Source of the DNA: Proteles cristata cristata
Taxonomy: Eukaryota > Chordata > Mammalia > Carnivora > Hyaenidae
Direction: 5' to 3'
Length of the DNA stretch: 64,000 bases
NCBI GenBank assembly: GCA_017311185.1
Contig: JAESUZ010000982.1
Location: 248,001 to 312,000 of the forward strand
In this document: positions 59,432 through 64,000 of the stretch, piece after piece
How the letters are laid out: each line of letters starts with the position of its first letter
Numbering within the stretch: the first letter of the stretch is position 1
Made by a program: the position numbers and the translations under genes
The notes under the pieces: generated by a model
What the model was told of the DNA's origin: nothing
The model's input: only the letters and a program-made list of their open reading frames with translations
Databases searched by the model: none

Positions 59432-60830
59432 ATGCTGGATTGGCATTTATTCATTATTCATTATTTGTTAAGCCAGTATTCGAGTATTTTTTCTGTACTT
59501 GGTATTAGAAATATAGTTGTGAACAAAATAGAGACACATTCCATGCCTCTGTGGAGCCTACTAACCTATAAAGAGTCAGATAAATATATAATTAAAATAA
59601 TTATCCATGAGATACAATTGTTATAAGAGCTATGAGGAAATAATACAGTTTTGGGTGAGAGGATGTAACCAATCCATAGGGTTATAACTAGATGCAGACG
59701 TAACCCAAGGGAATGACATTCAAGTTGAAATGTGCAGAATAAATAAAGCAGATACAGCAAAAGACTGTAAGGAGGATAAGGGTGATAAAAAGAACATTTT
59801 AAACAGAATGTAACAACATAGTCAAAGATAGTTTGGTACTTTAGAAGACCTAGAATAATAATTTGGTGTATTTGGAAAATAGTAAATGAAGGAAAATAGA
59901 GTGGAAGATAGGGAAGTAAAACAATTAGAAATGAAATGCTGCTGGAGGAAAGTGTAAGTCATTTTAAAGGTTATTAACCTTTGGGGCATCTGGGTGGTTC
60001 AGTCAGTTAAACATCCAACTCATGGTTTCAGCTCAGGTCATGATTCTCACAGTTTATGGGTTTGAGCCCCATGTCAGGCTCTATGTTTGACAGCATGGGG
60101 GTCTGCTTGAGATTCTCTCTCCCTCTCTCTCTGCCCCTACCCTGCTTATGTTCACTCACTGTCTTAAATAAATATACTTACAAAAAGTTTTTTTCTAAAT
60201 TTTTTTTAACCTAGTGTGAGCAGTGGAAAACCACTGAATACTTTAGGAAAGAATTAATCCTCCATTTTAAGAGAAGGTTCTTGTGACCAAGAATACATGG
60301 GAACAGGCCTTAAAGGAGGCTATTTTAGTGGTCTTGACAAGAGGTACCTGTGGCTTGAGCAAGAGTGGTCAGAGACCTGTGATAATGATGTGTTAGAATG
60401 GAGACATATTTGGGGAGGGAATGAACAGAAAGTAGATAATTTTTTATTAATGGAAGTATGGAAGAGTGATGAAGAGTGAAGTAAGAGAAAAATGTCAGGG
60501 AAACAGTTACCATTCACATAAATGAAGAATGGAAGTTGAAAAAAAAAAGGCATAAGACATATGGATTTGGAGCTGAGAACAGAGGAGTGGGAGTGGGAGT
60601 TATAATCCTGAGGATCTTTGGAATATAAGGGTTGGCGAGGAAATGTGTAATGGGAAGAGGAGCAAGTCCAGGCTTCCTACAGAGGCACTGACGCGCCTAA
60701 GACCTATGGTAGTGGGGAGATCCAAGAAATGAGAAATAGCAAAAGCTATCAGAGATATGAGAAAGACTAGCAATGAGTGATAGCATAAAAATAGTGTATT
60801 TTAAAAAGAAAGAAGTGCCAACTGACAACT
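59432..60830 (-). repeat. Long L2 remnant with SINE insertion
   Basis: The left end (tggcatttattcattattca, aaatagagacacattccatg, tgtggagcctactaacctat) is the reversed L2 3' end. Further right, gtggaaaaccactgaatact, gaggctattttagtggtctt and agagtggtcagagacctgtg fit the reversed L2 body as remembered. The SINE at 59982-60215 interrupts it. Confidence 0.6.
59982..60215 (+). mobile_element. Carnivore SINE, old subfamily
   Basis: Head tggggcatctgggtggttca, gtttcagctcaggtcatgat, catgtcaggctctatgtttg, CT tract and an AAATAAATATACTTACAAAA tail. TSD unclear because the right flank is T-rich. Confidence 0.92.
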
Positions 60831-60858
60831 GTTAAGTTTAAATTTTATAATAAGATAA

Positions 60859-61330
60859 TGGTGCCTGGGTGGCTCAGTCAGTTAAGGGTCAACTTTTTTA
60901 ATTTATTTTTTTCACTTTTTATTTTTTTAATGTTTTATTTATTTCTGACAGAGAGAGAGAGAGAGACAGACAGATAGGCAGTGTGAGCAGGGAAGGGTCA
61001 GAGAGAGAGGGAGACACAGAATCTGAAACAGGCTCCAGGCTCTGAGCTAGCTGTCAGCACAGAGCTTGATGCGGGGCTCGAACTCACGAACCATGAGATC
61101 ATGACCTGAACCAAAGTGGGACGCTTTAGTGACTGAGCCACCCAGGCGCACCACTTAAGTGTCAACTCTTGGTCTCAGCTCAGATCATGATCTCATGGTT
61201 TGTGGGTTAGAGCCCCATGTCGGGCTCTGGGGTGACAGCATGGAGCCCTCTTGGGAGCCTCTCTCTCTGTCTTCCCTCTCCCCACTGCTCATGTGCTCTT
61301 TCTCTGAAAAAGAAAGAAACATTAAAAATT
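60859..61330 (+). mobile_element. Carnivore SINE interrupted by another SINE
   Basis: The left piece (60859-60897: tggtgcctgggtggctcagt) continues after the inner element from about 61155 (aagtgtcaactcttggtctc, gatcatgatctcatggtttg, catgtcgggctctggggtga). It ends with an A-rich tail near 61330. Flanks ttataataagataa (60845-60858) and ttattataagtaaa (about 61331 on) may be the outer TSD. Confidence 0.9.
60898..61154 (-). mobile_element. Inner SINE nested in the SINE at 60859-61330
   Basis: Reverse orientation: ttttattttttttaatgttt tail, GA and GACA repeats, gagacacagaatctgaaaca, gaactcacgaaccatgagat and gactgagccacccaggcgca. TSD in the host SINE: taagggtcaactttt near 60883-60897 versus taagtgtcaactctt at 61156-61170. 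Confidence 0.93.
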
Positions 61331-61489
61331 GTTTATTATAAGTAAATACTACATTTTTCCATAAGAAGAATGAGGCATGGAGAATTTTATGCATTATATA
61401 GATTTTGAGTGGAGGGTCTGTCTTATTTTTCTTTATCACCTCTATGGAGCTCAAGAAATGATTTCTAAACTGAAAAAAAAACTGTTTAT

Positions 61490-62100
61490 AATCAAAAAGC
61501 TTCCCTTCAAATCATCTCTCTTTTAATTCTGTGTAAGGAAATGTGCTAGCATATGCTACTTTTAGCTGATTTATTTATTAGGGAGTGATTTTAATCAGAC
61601 TGAGGTAGCCACAATTAAACATCAGGCTTCTACCGCCATCAGATATATAATGTTTAATGTTGTATTTCCATTCTATGACATAATTAACACTCCAGTAGTA
61701 CACAGTGCATGTGTTCAATTATGCATACGTCTTTTAAGTACAGTAAGTCCAATTTAGTTATCAATTAGATTCATAGTGATTCTGACCCTGGCTGGTTTTT
61801 ATTACATATGAATTTCTTTTTACCATCAAGGAAGGAACACTTTTTAAATTCCTTATAACTCAGTACTATTGAAGAATTAGACTATATTTTAATAAGATTT
61901 TTGCATAATCCTAATGCTTTGTAATTCAAAGATTTTTATATTACCAAAATGCAAGACATGTTTCCATACGTGTGGATGGTATAAATGGACAACAGCAGCC
62001 AGCTTACTGTACCGTTTCATGGATGTTCAGATCTTCTTTCCTAAATAGAATTATTACTGTTGTTGTTATTTTGCAAACCCTAGTATGGTTCATTCTGACT
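61490..62100. other. Unique TAAT-rich stretch, candidate conserved non-coding DNA
   Basis: Repeat-free DNA rich in ATTA/TAAT words (caattatgcatacgtctttt, agttatcaattagattcata), the type of sequence often seen in neural enhancers. This is suspicion from composition only. Confidence 0.3.
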
Positions 62101-62266
62101 TGTGCACCGTTTCTACAAGGGCCTCTGGTTTTGTTTTGCTAATTCATATTTTGTTGCTTCCTTCCAAATGGTAAGGAAAATGTATCTCATTTTAGAAATT
62201 ATTCAAATTAAGTCTCCAATCTTGACATTGCTTTTTCATTGTTTAGGTACTAGGTTAGGCTTTTTA

Positions 62267-62487
62267 GTTTATGTATTTATTTATTTATGCATCAATTAAT
62301 TTATTTAAATTTTCTTATCTATTTTGAGGGGTAGAGAGGAGCAGAGAGAGAGAGAGAGAGAAAGAGAGAGAAGACTCTGCACTGAAGCATGGAGCCCAGC
62401 ACAAGGCTCCATGTCACAAACCATGAGATCATGACCTGAGTCAAAATCAAGAGCCAGATGCTTACTGACTGAACCACCCAGGCACCC
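62267..62487 (-). mobile_element. Carnivore SINE
   Basis: Reverse orientation: tttatttatttatgcatcaa, (GA)n block, actgaagcatggagcccagc, accatgagatcatgacctga and actgaaccacccaggcaccc. A perfect 17-bp TSD, CTAGGTTAGGCTTTTTA, lies at 62250-62266 and 62488-62504, although the body has diverged. Confidence 0.95.
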
Positions 62488-62504
62488 CTAGGTTAGGCTT
62501 TTTA

Positions 62505-63640
62505 AATTTTTTTTGACATATTCAGTTGTAAAGTAAATCAGATGATCACTTAGAGTAATCTATTGTGTCCCTGACACTCCTCTCCAGGGCTCCAGATAGC
62601 ACAATTCACACTCCATTTGGACAGGCTCTCCTAAGACTCCTCTGTTACCTCCAGTCAGTGCAACAAGTGGTTGTACTGAGGCTGATAAACACTGTGTGTA
62701 CTTGTATTTATATCCTGAATATTTGACTATAAAAATAAATAATTAACTATTGCTTTGTTGCTATTTGGCCCTTCATTTTCTATGTCCTGATATATTTTTT
62801 ATTTATCTTCATAGATATTTTACTTCAAATGAACCAAAGTATGAATGTCTTGGTATCTTTATATTTTATGCTCTTACTCAGATTCTTTCACTGAGAATAA
62901 TAGCTGCATGTCTCCTTGTAGAATATTTGGCCATTATGTTAAGGTATTGAGCACCTAATTTGCTCAACAGAGGCTGATTGAAAGAATGAATAAATTAATT
63001 ATTGAAATGAAAAGACAGCATATTATAAATCTGCTCTACCTGGATTCTGCCCAGCTAACTGTGCCTATGTGACCAAAAGCAATTTCCTTTACATTTTTTG
63101 GACTCAGTTATCATCAGTAATATTAGGTATTCATTTGTACGTTTAGCACATTTTAAGATTTGCACTATTCTAGAAACTGGAGATCTAAAGCTCTGTTTTC
63201 CTGAGATTTATTCTAGTCAGAGGAATACTGGAAAAAAAATACTTTGAATGTCATTCATCCATGTCAACAGGATTTATTAAGCAATCATGTGCAGAAATAC
63301 CACTATACCTATGAGTTGGATACCAAGATGAATAAGATTCTATGTTTGCTCTCATCAGTTCATATTTTAGAAGGAAACATGTTTTCAGAATTACAGTATG
63401 TGACAAACAGTGAAAACTGCCATAGCAGCATTAATGACGAGACAATTCTGTTTGAAATAGGGACATGTGATTCCATAATCTCTTGTAGCTATAAGATGCA
63501 ATATTTTGATTGGCACTTGTGTGGATTCAAAAGATTCATGTTGAAAGTATCATAAAGATGTCTAGGACTACATTTCAATAACAAATTTCATAAGGCTCCA
63601 AGATCTCAAACCCTCTGACTGCACACTTGGTTAAGGCTCA
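62505..63640. other. Intron; L2-like scrap near 63240-63390
   Basis: The block caggatttattaagcaatca, gagttggataccaagatgaa, ttgctctcatcagttcatat fits a reversed L2 3' end. The 103-codon frame at 63244-63555 overlaps it and is not considered a gene. Confidence 0.45.
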
Positions 63641-64000
63641 AGCTTTTACAATGACCTTCAAATTTTCTAATTGGTCCTGTTATTTCTCTGGTCCATCTCC
63701 TACTAGTTCTCCTTTACCCACTCCATCCAGGCCTCACTGTTTTGAGATTCTTCTCCTTATTAACATACTCTCACTTCAGTACTAGACACTTGCTATTCAA
63801 TCTGCCGGGAAAACCTTTTCCTAGACATATGACAGCTCACTTCCCAACACCTGTCAGGTCTCTCTTAACTATCACCTCGTTAGCTAGGTCTTCTCAGACC
63901 ATACTATGTAAAACAATGCTCTGCATTAACACATACTTTTTTCACACTAATTTCAAATTATTTTTTCCACAGGATTTATTATACTTTTAATAATAATAAT
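63641..64000 (+). repeat. L2 remnant, running past the window end
   Basis: The order tctcctactagttctccttt, actccatccaggcctcactg, tctgccgggaaaaccttttc, cacctgtcaggtctctctta and ctaggtcttctcagaccata fits the L2 region just before its 3' end. Confidence 0.65.

Larger units (their letters stand above)
32236..64000 (+). other. Large CSMD intron downstream of the exon (3' end outside the window)
   Basis: No further CUB or CCP exon was recognised, so the right half is read as one intron of at least 31.8 kb. It carries about half of the SINEs, several L1 copies of different ages, and the rearranged block at 39.7-40.6 kb. Alternative or untranslated exons cannot be excluded by eye. Confidence 0.65.

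Noticed and set aside
1..64000. CRISPR arrays, operons, prophages, origins or bacterial insertion sequences
   Set aside because: No regularly spaced direct repeats, no compact gene runs, and the content is plainly mammalian intron with SINEs and LINEs.

Overview
The window is nuclear DNA of a feliform carnivore: a cat, or a relative such as a hyena, civet or mongoose. The evidence is about thirty tRNA-derived carnivore SINEs of the feliform (SINEC_Fc-like) type, L1 copies with the matching 3' tail, and much older mammal-wide MIR, L2 and L1M remnants. The DNA is AT-rich, has no CpG island, and shows no bacterial, plasmid, phage or CRISPR organisation.

Only one protein-coding segment is supported: a 195-bp exon at 32041-32235 (+). 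It encodes one complete Sushi/CCP domain of a CUB-and-Sushi multiple domain protein, most likely CSMD3 (CSMD1 is the alternative). It has a strong acceptor (pyrimidine tract, then AG), a GTAAAG donor and symmetric 1-1 phase. Everything else is read as parts of two very large introns, at least 32.0 kb upstream and 31.8 kb downstream.

Layout. 1-9 kb: mostly unique intron with two old SINEs, a MIR, an L2 and a candidate CTCF site (6414-6427). 9-12.1 kb: two young SINEs with good target-site duplications (TSDs), then a young 5'-truncated antisense L1 whose ORF2 C-terminal frame is unbroken. 14-18.4 kb: an ancient L1 split by a SINE, two antisense SINEs and an L2. 20.9-21.2 kb: a palindromic Tigger-like DNA transposon. 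21.7-29.5 kb: a dense SINE cluster. 32.0-34.1 kb: the CSMD exon, a young sense SINE 456 bp behind its donor, and an LTR-like remnant split by a SINE. 39.7-40.8 kb: an L1 with opposed halves, and a SINE whose AT-rich tail contains a second copy of DNA lying 560 bp upstream. 47.4-47.9 kb: two tiny young L1 insertions, one with a twin-priming (5'-inverted) structure. 50.3-51.2 kb: an ancient L1 split by a SINE. 55.5-62.5 kb: a second SINE cluster, including a SINE inside a SINE. 63.6-64 kb: an L2 running off the end.

No new biological system was found. The best leads are the complex rearrangement at 39.7-40.6 kb, the two young L1 events, the cryptic splice acceptors carried by sense SINEs, the CTCF-like motif, and several unique TAAT-rich stretches that might be conserved enhancers. 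Repeat family names come from memory of consensus sequences; no database was searched.
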